A stretch of DNA of 64,000 bases from Haliotis asinina. Its lineage: Eukaryota; Mollusca; Gastropoda; Lepetellida; Haliotidae. Positions within the stretch are counted from its first letter, which is position 1. Each line of letters begins with the position of its first letter. Under the pieces are notes generated by a model. The model saw only the letters and a program-made list of their open reading frames with translations, was not told where the DNA came from and did no database searches. Made by a program: the position numbers and the translations under genes. The stretch spans positions 14,455,001 through 14,519,000 of the forward strand of contig NC_090291.1 of assembly GCF_037392515.1 (NCBI RefSeq), written 5' to 3'. Shown here one piece after another: positions 54,003-64,000 of the stretch.

Positions 54003-57000
54003 ATGATCTCTAACGTCTTCCTCACACTTCTGTTTGTCGGGCTTTGTTGGGCGTCTTTACAGCCAACTATCAAACAAGACACAGAGAAGAATGGGCTGAC
54101 ACTGACCTTCCCAAGTAAGTTTAATCATATATAAGAACCGCATGCATATGGTACCATTTGACCAGAATATTTTTGGTCTTGACAATAATTTTAATTAAGT
54201 TATTCATCGTATGATTAAAAAGTCATTATCTGGCTGCTTAAATCGTGGCTGTTGGATGATCTCTCTGATACTTCGTCATACAATTCTTGGCATACAGCCA
54301 TTTTGAAATACTGTGATTCCATTCATTTAGTATGAGGCTAACAGTTCACACTTACATTCCTAAAATCAAATGCGAGATTACTGGTTGGCGTATCTGATGT
54401 GCTTGAGAATCAGAATAGTGTCTACACAAGGACTTCTCAGAAGGGCACTAGAATGAAAAAGGTTTCCATACAATTACTGCGTTGTGATAAATACACAGAT
54501 GATAAATTAAGCGTCCGTTTCTTAGATTACTATTTAACAAATGGGGAATAACAAATGGCTCACTAACAAATGACAGCAATGCCCATCAGGGATGTTACTG
54601 GTGCCTGAGTGACCAATCAAATGAACGTGAGTGTCAGAATGGCATACCTAAACATTCCCACCTAAACAGTACATTTGTTCAAACAGTCCTTATTTCTTGA
54701 ACACACTTATGACGTGACAGCTACTTCGCTTTCGATCTTGGAGGTACGAAAGTAGAATAAGACTTTCAGTCGTCGCTTCTATGTTCGTATATGCATAAAG
54801 TCTGAAATATATTTAGGTACGTTTTACTGATAAGTACGTAGACGTTAAAACACTACCCTACTGTACGCATGTCTTCAACACAAGACAGAGTAAACAACAA
54901 TGAATCACCTGGTTTTGCGCTATACCGCAACACAAGCCCCGAAAATGATGTCTTTATGCAACCAGTCAGATAGCATCAGACGCTTGGTGGACTTGCTCTT
55001 ATTTCCAGGCTCATCTTAGTGTTATCAACATGGGAAATTTCGCATTGCTCTTACATGGTTTCGTTGTGGCACCCACCCATCATTTAAATATTGAGACTGG
55101 TAGACACACAAATACGCGCCTAGACATCACAGGCTACGTGTGATAATGGGGGGAGGGGGGGGGGATATACTGAAAATGAACATCATTATCTTATCGTGTG
55201 TACTGAATACAGTTCTTTGCGAACTAAATACATCCCTGCCAAGTTTTATACATACCCTTCTCTGCCAAATTTCAATATATCGATGTCATCAAACAATACT
55301 TTTGACGTCAGAAATGTAGCAATGTTTATCTATTATGCTGCAAAGTACCGCCAATCAAATATGACTGCAAGTATGTAATGTATTATTGACCGATGACCTA
55401 CATACACTCTGTGAATGAAGGTGTTATCCTCAAGAAAAACGTTATGGAATTATTTCATTTATAGCAAGGAATCAATGGCAATGTAGTTATAAACACTCAA
55501 TATCAGAAAGTATACACTTGCGAGTGCGTTTTGTTCATTTATTATCAAAACCTTACGAAGTGGAAACCAGGATCCTGAACATTGCCCATTTTAGCTCTCC
55601 CAAACCATCATAACATTTTCATTTATGCTTCACTTTAGCCACCATATCGCGTAGGTGTAACTGTGTCTTGCATGGCCGTCTATAGAGACTCTGTTGCCAT
55701 CTTACAAGCGTGCAATCCACGCTTAAAAGTTCAGAGTAAAATCATAGCATTGACTTGTGCATTTTGTTTTTGCAGATGTGCCTGGTGTTGACACGATAGA
55801 ACTGTCATATGCACTACGTCTTCTGAAGCAACAGGCACATTTACCTCACCTGGCCAACACCGTCAGGATCCATAGGCAGGGTAATTATACTAAACTGGCG
55901 GGCAAAAGAAAGTATAGGTTTTTAATAATATTACATATTGTACATTTGCGACAAAATGTGATGACAGTTTGTATAATAGTGACTGCCTAAGTTCCCATTT
56001 ATGGTTTCTATTGCCAAAACGCAACTTATGGTCGTTATTCTGGAAAAAATCAAGAAAATGGTAAAACATGTACAGAAGTCCAATTTCATGAAATGCTCGT
56101 GCAGGAGTTCAGTATAAATTGACTTCTCCGATGCTGCAATATCACTGCAACTGAAAACACACAAAAAGGATGCCACGTTTGACCCAGGAAGAATGAGAGC
56201 GAGCTGTTGGAATGGCACAGATGGGAGCAACACATGTGCAAATTGCGAGGACTTTCCATTGCTCACCCCTGACAGTGTCCAGACTTCTACAACGTCACCG
56301 GCAGACTGGTACAACTCGAGACAGGCCCCGTAGTGGCAGACCACGTATAACAACGCCCCAAGAAGATCGCTATATTCATCTCAGAAACAGATTTGTGACA
56401 GCAACAGCAGAAACAGCACTTGGTCACCGCATTAGTCGACGCACAGTGTCAAGGAGATTGCGTGCAGCAGGAATTCGTGCTTACCGGCCCTTCCGTGGCA
56501 TGACATTAACCCCTCAACATCGGCGTAACAGACTTCAGTGGGCACAACGAGTATACACATGGCAAGTCCGTAACTGGAGAAGGGTTCTGTTCACAGATGA
56601 AAGTCGTTTCAGCTTGTATCGCAATGATGGTAGAGGACGTGTATACAGACGTCGTGGTGAGCGGCTAGCACGTCCATACATCCGGGAAGTTCATCCTTAC
56701 GGTGGCGGTGGTGTCATGGTATGGGGTGGCATTTGTGGGAAGATCAAAACACCTTTGGCCATAATAAATTTAAACCTGAATGCTCATCGGTATATTCAAG
56801 AAGTTCTTCAGCCCGTTGTACTGCCATTTTTACAAACTCAACCACAGGGCATTACACGGCAAGAGTAACACACAACTTTCTGCAGCAAAACAACGTTCAT
56901 GTTTTACCCTGGCCTGCCTGCTCACCGGATATGAATCCTATTGAACACTTATGGGACCACTTGGACAGACAAATTAGACTTCGGAGACCTGTTCCACATG

Positions 57001-60000
57001 ATCGTCAAGAGTTGCAACGCGCACTTACAGAAGAATGGCAACGGATAGCTAATGACGTCATCAGAAATCCATGACAAATTCCACCTGTGCCAACGTTTTT
57101 GTTATGCAAATACCTTGATAGCAATAACTTTATTTTGTTCGATAGTGTATGTCACATGAGACAAGTCCACCGAGTCATAGGTCTTAAATAAGGACACGAT
57201 TCATATTTTGGTCGCTATGGACACTCCTGCATGTTTAAAATCTCAGAACACAGCTGCATGTTTCTCACAGAAACGCTTCAGTGACAGTTGTGCATTATCT
57301 CTGTCTTTTCAGCTGATGGACATTTCTCATACCGAGTTCAAAGCAAGAGGGAATTTGCTGACAATGATGTGCTTGAATACTCAGTAAAATATTTATCTAC
57401 CACCGGAGACGTTCTTCATCAACTTTATGATGTATACGTCATACCACGTATGTATTTGTCCTTGGATGGAGTGTATCTGGCATGGGTCATATTGTACACT
57501 CTTCGAAAAAAGAAACGCAAAACCCCAATATAAACGAAAATATGGTGTTATTCAAGGACGTGTAGATCAGTGGGAAAGAAAGATATATGAATGAAATTTT
57601 ATGGAGAACTGCATTGCCATCTTGTCCGTATTTCATGAGAAGTGTACTTGGTTTATTCACCATCATGTACATAGATGATCCACCTATTCACGGCATTATC
57701 CATCTGTCATATCATGTGTTGTGCTCTAGAGAGTGTTGAAGTTTGTTTTATTGGGGTTTTTTTGTTTTTATTACAATTATTATTTTATTTTATTTACTAG
57801 TATTTATTTATTTTTGGGGGGAAGGGGTGCTTATACGTTTTGTTGTTCTTACTTTGGTTAAGTGTTTTGGGTTTATTATTATTATTTTTTTATGTTTGTC
57901 TGTTTTGCTTATTTTGTTTTTAATTAATCATTTAAATAATCAATTTAATTTGTTTTAATACGTGCAGATGTATAAAGACGAGAACCGACGAGATGGGTAT
58001 AAACTATACATGTTACATGCAACGTTGTTTTTTAATTTAAAAAAAAAAAACAACCTTGATTTAGACAATGAGGTTTATTGGTCTGCACAAAGTCTGATGT
58101 CTCGAAACAAACTTTTTCAAACCAATTTCAAACTGAAATTGATAATTTGAAACATCTGAATTTCTAACGTAACTGCATTTCAAACAGCAAAACGCAAATA
58201 CAACTCAGGTGCAACTCTCTTACTTTGAGTTAAATATCGAATTCTATTTATTCTGGAAATGTCTGTTCATACGTTTTCTCACATTTAAGTAACAATTTTA
58301 ACCTAAGTCAAAACTGAAGAAATGAGGACCTGGGGTCCCTTTGACGAAGCACTAAGGTTATCGTAAGTCACTAAGGTAACCCTAGTGAAATGTTAATGAA
58401 TGGAAGTAAAGGTTCATCTTAGTAAAGTTTGTTTGAAAGGAGCCCCAGACTCACTGTTTCATCTCAATGCAGATGATTGCACATACTTTCATTCAAAGGT
58501 ACGCCAGGTCTGGAATCCAGTACCTGTACATTTCACGATGATACCAGTGAAATAGTCATGACTGTTAGCGTCAAACAACATTCGTTCAAGTGATACAGAC
58601 TATAAGGTGTTCACTGGTCACGAGGGGGACATGAGTTCATGTACCGTCGATGTTTGTTTATGTTCCCTGAGCCCTCGTTACCCTGAGCCCGCAGGGCGAG
58701 GGGAACATACACAAACATCGAGGGTACATCAAACCATGGGCCTCGAAGGACCGGTGAACAACGTATTTATCTTACCGAACACCTCAATGTTAATTTTGAA
58801 TCGACTGAAGCATGGGTATCGGATCGTACCCTTCAGCCAACCTGCATGAATAAAACGATTTGAATCTTGCAGCTTTTTCCCCGCAGATATTGTCTTAGTA
58901 AAGTCGCTGCTGTGAAATTTCAATTGTTATAAATAGTCACAAGGACTACACTTGAAAGTTTTGTAAAAAGTTATGTATTTAAATGCGAGGCAAATCTTTT
59001 CGTGTCCATCGCTGGATTTTGCAGATGACACAAGAAAAACTTTAGAGTTACCTCCCTTCCATCGATTTGCATTTGCAAAACATAGGTGTTTTCCATGCAT
59101 CATGCGTGATTTAATGTTTTCGAGATAAAGAAGTACCACCCCGAAATAACGAATGACCACCCCGAAGTAAGGAATGAGTTGCCATTGGTAACATTGGGTA
59201 CACTGAAAATAATAGAAGAGCGCTTAGCCAATCAGAAAACGACATTTGTGTGAGGTAAGGTAATACGTTTTGAAAACCATGTAGTTTATGACTGTTCATC
59301 GCCCTATGACCCCGGTAACATCCATCCAGATCTTTTCTTCAGCGCGCAATGCTTGTCGCAGATAACTGATTCTGGCGGTTAGGTTGCTGATTTGTTTAGT
59401 GCGGCTTATCTCCGTTGCGTGTGTTGATGCTCATGACGTTGGTCATTGGATTTCCTGATCCAGATCTGCATTTATTTATGGCCGTGATAGAACTGTAATT
59501 ATGTTGAGTAGACAGGCAATACAACAGTCATTTTATAATGCTGTCAAATATATAAACAGCAAACCGTGACAGAAGATGTCAAAATCTGATACACCCTCCT
59601 CCTGTCACACTCCCGCTACAAAGTTCCAATCGTGAAAGCTAAGAGAGCCTGTACATCTTTTATTCCAAGAATCATACGTCTTCTAAATAAGTGTGAAGAT
59701 ATTTAAATCAGTGAATTTATGTAAATACGTTAAGCATAAATTGATGTGTCAGTAGCTCCTCTGGTGTCACACAAATTGCTGAAAATGCATTCTATTCTTC
59801 TCCGACATCTAGCGGCATCAGCTCTCAGCCCTCGACTATATCGACGTGGAACAACTGTCCTGTTAGACGAATTCCACCATCATTATGTTGACCACAACAA
59901 TTGGAAACATGAAGTTACTTGCAGAGGAACCGGGGTAAGAATCGTCACCCATCATGATGTTTGATCTTCATGATCTTCACCGTCTGATTCGTGAGATTTG

Positions 60001-61957
60001 CTATGGCATTAAGTCAGTCCGAGCACAGGTAACTCCCAAAGAATAGCGATTTTGAGCGTTTGGGGTTTTTATGTGAACAAAGCAAAAATTTTGGGAAAGT
60101 CACTGAGCTACTTGTATTACTATCACATGTCATTATGTCATTAGACACTAACATACATGCCGATGTATCGGGGACAGGGGGTGTTTGGGGTGCAGCATAC
60201 TTAATACCCACATTGCCAGCACATTCCTGCAGGTACCCATTTTACAGCTGGGTTCCGTGAGACATGGTGAGTCTAAGTATCTTGTCCAAGGATACTACGC
60301 ATATGTGCCCACCTAGGTGCTCCCAATGGGGATCGAACACGGGCCTTCAGCGTAATAGGCAGACGCCATACCACTGTACTGCTGCGCTCCACAAATATCA
60401 CTGACGTACAGACGTGGTTTGCCGGAAGTCAACGTCTTGCTTTTGTATCGTTTTCAGTTTGAATCAGGGATCTGCAATGATCTTAGTTACAGATACAGAA
60501 ACATACACGACCAGGGTATCAAAAATGGATCTTTGATTAATCCACTGTTAAAAGGACTATTTTACTAACAAAATACATGACAAGGAGATGATCCCATGGA
60601 TAAAGAACATATATATGCTCCAACCATTTGTTTGGTAAATTAATTATAGTATCTGGAACAAAATATCTTTATTGAAATATAGCAGTTGTATACGAACAGA
60701 AGTATTTCTTTCTCATCATACTGCAAAGTGTCATTTATAGAAGTTATAAACCAGAGCTAATTTTATTTCAGGGCGGGCAGTTCCAAATGTTTACACCAGA
60801 ATCGGCAAACAGCTACGTCAGGAACGGCGTTCTCTACATCAAACCGGTACAATATTTCCCTATGTCCATCACTGAGTTTTGTTTGACGCCGCACGCAGCA
60901 AATATTCCAGGTATATGACGGCGGTCTGTGAATAATCGAGTCTGGGCCAGACAATCCAGGGATCAATAGCGTAAGCATCGGTCCACGCAAATGGGATACG
61001 ATGGCATGTCAACCAAGCCCACGAGTCTGACCACCAGATCCTGTTAGCCGCCTCTTACGACAAGCATGGGTTACTGAAGAGTGAGTGAGTGAGTCGAGTT
61101 TTACGCCGCACTCAGCAATATATGCCAGCTATATATGACAGCGGTCTGGGAATAATCGAGTCTGGACCAGACAATCCAGTGATCAACAACATGACCATCG
61201 ATCTGCGCATTTGGGAACCGATGACCAAGTCAGCGAGTCTGACCACCCGATCCCGGGGTTACTGAAGAGAAATTCTAACCCGGATCTTCACGGGAATCCA
61301 TCGATGAACAATTACTACCGTACATTTAATTCAGTGCGTAACGTTTGACATTTATGGAAGCAATGTTGCGTCGGTTTCTTTTTAACGTTTAACGCAGATT
61401 GGTAGAATAAAGGTTCCTCTTCCCATTCAATTGTTGGCGTCGTGGAAGTAATCGAACATTAGCTACTTCTAGTGCGCAGAATAAATATACAAACTCGTTT
61501 CAACAGCATCATATGTCCGTATTGTAAGTATTCTTAGATATAAGTATCTAATGATTGACACAGATTGCAATAAAGCTATAGTTACTTCTTGGTTGTAGTA
61601 CCGAATGTTTGAACTATAGTCTGTTTGCAATGAAAACGTACCGATGAATTTCTGTTTAAACAAAAAAGTAAATAAAAAAGTTAAATTCAGATAGTGAATC
61701 TTTATTTTACTTTATTCGCTCTTCGTTTTTGTTTTTTTTTTTGTTGTTGTTGTTTTTGTTTTGTGGGTTTTTTTTGTTTTTGTTTTTAGTGAAATTCATC
61801 GGTACGTTTTCACTGCTAGCATACTATAAGAATCTGTATCATGTTTTGAGAGTTTTCGAATTCAACAAACCTTTTATTCTAAGATGATTATTTCAGACAT
61901 TTACAGTGGACAAATTTGGAGAGAGCTTTCTTCATAATGGTGTACTGGATGTTCGCA
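54003..61957 (+). CDS. Gene B: beta-1,3-glucan-binding protein / GH16 paralogue, 5' part (six exons)
   Basis: Tandem paralogue of gene A. Exons: 54003-54114, 55776-55880, 57313-57447, 59813-59934, 60772-60846, 61897-61957. Lengths are 112, 105, 135, 122, 75 and 61 nt against 115, 108, 135, 122, 75 and 61 in gene A, with identical phases. The protein starts with a signal peptide (MISNVFLTLLFVGLCWASL). It continues through the glucan-binding domain (ADGHFSYRVQSKREFADNDV) into GH16 (SPRLYRRGTTVLLDEFHHHY, GGQFQMFTPESANSYVRNGV). By eye roughly 60% or more of residues match gene A, so the duplication is old. The equivalents of exons 7-12, including the E-x-D-x-x-E exon, are not visible before the window ends, so catalytic status is unknown. 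No stop or frameshift is seen in these exons. Introns carry a Tc1 element, SINEs and a hairpin. Confidence 0.93.
54115..55775. other. Gene B intron 1, nothing recognised
   Basis: A G-run (GGGGGGAGGGGGGGGGG) near 55147-55163, and TGACGTCA near 55301. No exon or repeat supported. Confidence 0.45.
56170..57074 (+). mobile_element. Tc1/mariner transposon, damaged transposase (gene B intron 2)
   Basis: Starts MPRLTQEE at 56170. An in-frame TGA follows at 56194-56196, where relatives usually have Arg. The helix-turn-helix region (GATHVQIARTFHCSPLTVSR), the linker SGRPRITTPQEDRYIHLRNR and the first catalytic Asp (LFTDESRFS) are intact. Near 56853-56867 a frame change coincides with loss of the QQDNARPH-type segment that carries the second Asp. 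The third acid remains in WPACSPDMNPIEHLWD. So D-D34-E is incomplete. The ends and terminal inverted repeats are not clear, and the transposon itself may extend beyond 56170-57074. It is inserted in the sense orientation of gene B. Confidence 0.9.
57500..57735. mobile_element. Possible Tc1-type MITE end (gene B intron 3)
   Basis: CTTCGAAAAAAGAAACGCAA with AACCCC resembles the ends of Tc1-type elements and the motif at 30238-30250. The other end is not found. Confidence 0.3.
57740..57960. repeat. T-rich low-complexity block (gene B intron 3)
   Basis: Long tract of T with interspersed G and A on the sense strand. Confidence 0.8.
58641..58727. repeat. Hairpin with 27-bp arms (gene B intron 3)
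   Basis: GTACCGTCGATGTTTGTTTA followed by TGTTCCC (58641-58667) pairs with the inverse at 58700-58727. The loop holds a second, shorter palindrome around CCCTGAGCCCTCG / GCAGGGCGAGG. Confidence 0.85.
58740..59305. other. Gene B intron 3, nothing recognised
   Basis: A short duplication ACCACCCCGAA(A/G)TAA(C/G)GAATGA at about 59136-59176. No other feature. Confidence 0.45.
59308..59500 (+). repeat. SINE-B, strongly diverged
   Basis: ACCCCGGTAACATCCATCC, GCAATGCTTGTCGCAGATAA, GTTGATGCTCATGACGTTGG and TTGGATTTCCTGATCCAG. Confidence 0.55.
60170..60395 (-). repeat. tRNA-derived SINE of a further family (gene B intron 4)
   Basis: On the minus strand: a tRNA-like head GGAGCGCAGCAGTACAGTGG, the B-box-like GTGTTCGATCCCC, then GTAGTATCCTTGGACAAGAT and ACTTAG. 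The last motif resembles the conserved core of several animal SINE superfamilies (recalled). Its tail is unlike families A and B. Confidence 0.7.
60870..61294 (-). repeat. SINE-B interrupted by a second SINE-B
   Basis: The outer copy runs from TTGACGCCGCACGCAGCAAA to GGGTTACTGAAGAG (61068-61081). It resumes at GGGTTACTGAAGAG (61256-61269) with AAATTCTAACCCGGATCTTC and ACGGG. The intervening 61082-61255 is the inserted copy. Confidence 0.85.
61082..61255 (-). mobile_element. Nested, 5'-truncated SINE-B insertion with 14-bp target-site duplication
   Basis: Begins with the tail complement TGAGTGAGTGAGTCGAG and TTTTACGCCGCACTCAGC, and stops at CCACCCGATCCC. It lacks the family's 5' third. Both sides carry GGGTTACTGAAGAG, a duplicated piece of the outer SINE. 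Confidence 0.8.
61300..61896. other. Gene B intron 5 remainder
   Basis: Contains a T/G low-complexity block at about 61725-61795. The 21-bp string AAACGTACCGATGAATTTCTG near 61635 is matched inverted by a close copy near 61792-61812 (GAAATTCATCGGTACGTTTT), forming a large stem of about 180 bp span. Confidence 0.55.
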
Positions 61958-62411
61958 GTAAGTTTTCCCGATGTTGAAAAGTAACTTTACAATGTATGGT
62001 ATGGATATACAGCTCCTCTATTATTCACACCCTGACGTTCCTGGGCTATTCTGTGACCCTTCACCAGGAGAAAGACAGAACATTATTTACAAGCGAAATA
62101 TATACTACGTACAGGAGATGGAATTAAAGAGTGAGGTACACAGAGAACAAGGAAATTAAGTGATATGTTTGTATTGAGATGTGCAGCGTTTAAAGAGATT
62201 AAGTGGTATGTTTATGCAATAGATTGGTGTGAGTGTATATCGCTTTTGTTGTAGAAATATTCTGCAGTATATGCCGTTGTTATGCTTGAAGCCAGGTTGT
62301 ATCACGTCACTCTGATTAATCGCCCATTAATCTGTAGTTCTTGTATGTTTCGAATGTCAAGTGGATTTCACACAGAAGAAAGTATTATAAACAAAGCAGT
62401 CGAACAGAAAC

Positions 62412-62572
62412 AGTGAGTGGGTTCAGTTTTACGCCGCACTCAGCAATATTGCAGTTATATGGCGGTGGCCAGTAAATAATCGAGACTAGACCAGATCTGC
62501 ACGAACTGCACAATTGGGAACCGATTACATGAGTCAACCACGTCAGCGAGCCTGACCACCCGGTCCCGACAA
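62412..62572 (-). repeat. SINE-B, 5' truncated
   Basis: GTGAGTGGGTTCAGTTTTAC, GCCGCACTCAGCAATATTGC, GAACCGATTACATGAGTC and CTGACCACCCGGTCCCG. A tail-only fragment lies at about 62622-62670. Confidence 0.85.
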
Positions 62573-62679
62573 AACAGTGAGGTAAATAAGGCAGATCGAT
62601 TTTAAAACAAAGCAGGCAAACAAAGTGAGTGAATTAAATGTTTACGTCACACCGGCAATATTTCAGACGACAAATCCTT

Positions 62680-63735
62680 ACATATTAAGAATAAATGTAG
62701 TTATACCTTTTTAAAAACCCGTCAGCAAAGGACAATCTAAAGACTAGATTATCACAAATTAATTACAAGAAGTTTGAGTTCAGAGTAAAATGCTAAATCA
62801 TTTGAAAATAATACAAAATGAATATGAAATCGGGATATAGATCGCCAGCAAAGGAATTCAGGACACCATGCTAGGGGCGATGGGGACTTACATTACTTTT
62901 GCTACATACATGGGTCCTACTTTGATTTACAAGATCACTTCAGCTGTTGAAGAATTTTCAGCAATTTAGCCCTTTCTTAAAACTACAATAACTCTGCAAT
63001 TACAATTCTGGCAATAACTGACATTGAATCGTGCGTTCTTATATACCGGTAAACAAAGTATTATCCAGTCCATTTTGTGAAGTGTTGCAATCATGCAAAT
63101 GATGTGCTACAGCATAGCGTGAAGTTTCGGTGTAAAGTCTCTCACTTGGTTAAATCTTCCAAGGCTGACGTCTATGTAATATTCATGATCTCTGTTGATC
63201 TGAGGTTTGTGACGTTGTCAATCAACTATTCAACTACATGCATCTTCCAATCAGCTTTTTGTAAATAAACATTGTGACATCTTATTTTTTGTTCTCTGTG
63301 TGGCATCTTCTAGTCATGTGTTACTTATTATCAATTACCCGTTGTTATCAATGATGATCTGCTGCTTGTTTTGACAAATAACGGTGTCAGATTTCACACT
63401 GAAATGTCACTATTTTCCATGGACAAGAAATAGTTATCTCCGTTTTTTTAAATTTTCCCATTCCTAGAGTTCCGATAAAACATATTTTGAGATGACTGAC
63501 AAAAATCGCTCTTCCTATCACGCAGGGGTCAAGTTCTGTGAGACATGGTGACATATAATATCCACATGACGATCGCGATCTCTCACACTAAAGCACACAC
63601 AAAAGCAGTCAATAAAAGCCCAACAAAGCGAACAAAATTGGCCGTAATAGCGGCCTTCCATCACAAGTGACACACAAAATGATATGTTTAATTCCAGCAG
63701 GTGCAGACAAATGTTTCAGAACCTTACTATGGTGC
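62680..63735. other. Gene B intron 6 (continues), nothing recognised
   Basis: No seventh exon homologous to gene A 48703-48870 (Q-W-G-T-C-T-Y-Y motif) was found here. Confidence 0.5.
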
Positions 63736-63739
63736 TATC

Positions 63740-64000
63740 ATATTTAGGGTATCATAACGAAAACCTGGATTCATGTTATCTGAAAGACGTTTAAGATAAT
63801 GATATCCTGATTCTGCCATGTCTTCAAATTTAACGCACTCCATGAAGAAGATATGATTAAGGATATCCTGACTGTTCCATGTCTTCACGTTTGACGTAGT
63901 TCTTGAGAAAGTTCGGTACAAGATATCCTGTTTGTTCCAAGCCCTGATGTTTGCCATAATTAATGAGAAAGATAGGGTACTGGCTATCCTGTTTGTTCCA
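63740..64000. repeat. Tandem repeat of about 60 bp, runs off the right edge
   Basis: Four or more units with (G/C)ATATCCTG, TGTTCCA(T/A)G and (C/T)TTGACGTA-like phrases near 63801, 63862, 63922 and 63983. On the minus strand the unit is 20 codons with a recurring W-N-x-Q-D-I-L. I take this as a product of the period. Confidence 0.8.

Noticed and set aside
1-64000. Search for retroviral, LTR or Polinton-type elements
   Set aside because: No reverse transcriptase, integrase, capsid or long terminal direct repeats were recognisable by eye.

Overview
The window looks like nuclear DNA from a marine gastropod, most likely an abalone-type vetigastropod. The reasons are split genes with GT-AG introns of a few hundred bp to 5 kb, an AT-rich background, two very abundant SINE-like families ending in ACTCACTCAC tails that I associate with Haliotis (recalled, not searched), and beta-1,3-glucan-binding/laminarinase-type genes. 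All confident genes are on the + strand.

Layout. 1-8180: intergenic, with SINE copies, an element with long terminal inverted repeats (3455-4018), an inverted pair of a dispersed repeat, and a 1.2-kb minisatellite of 30/31-bp units (5342-6580). 8181-27272: a complete SLC6 sodium/chloride-coupled transporter gene of the glycine/neutral amino acid type, which I reconstruct as 14 coding exons and 670 residues. Its 5-kb first intron holds two near-perfect hairpin elements and several full CRE palindromes. 27273-38204: gene-poor, with SINEs, short tandem repeats, MITE-like relics and one unassigned 173-codon frame. 38205-39131: a single-exon RING/B-box/coiled-coil (TRIM-like) gene with a substituted RING ligand. 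39132-43059: repeats, including a perfect DR1 nuclear-receptor-type motif and a roughly 150-bp tandem array containing TGACCTTGA/TCAAGGTCA motifs.

43060-52409: a complete secreted beta-1,3-glucan-binding protein/GH16 glucanase gene (gene A, 12 coding exons, 460 residues, catalytic E-I-D-I-M-E intact). 54003-61957: the first six exons of a tandem paralogue (gene B) with the same exon phases and nearly the same exon lengths; it runs off the right edge before its catalytic exon. Its intron 2 carries a damaged Tc1/mariner transposon (56170-57074), and its intron 5 carries a nested SINE insertion with a 14-bp target-site duplication. The right edge enters a tandem repeat of about 60 bp.

The two glucan-binding genes are a tandem duplicate pair serving beta-1,3-glucan recognition or digestion (innate defence and/or algal laminarin feeding). 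The transporter and the TRIM-like gene are neighbours with no evident pathway link. I saw no clear new multi-gene system. The most informative novelties are the SINE structures (shared tail, chimera, nested insertion), the hairpin elements, the altered RING domain and a conserved open frame upstream of the assumed start of both glucan-binding genes. No retroviral or Polinton-like element was recognised.
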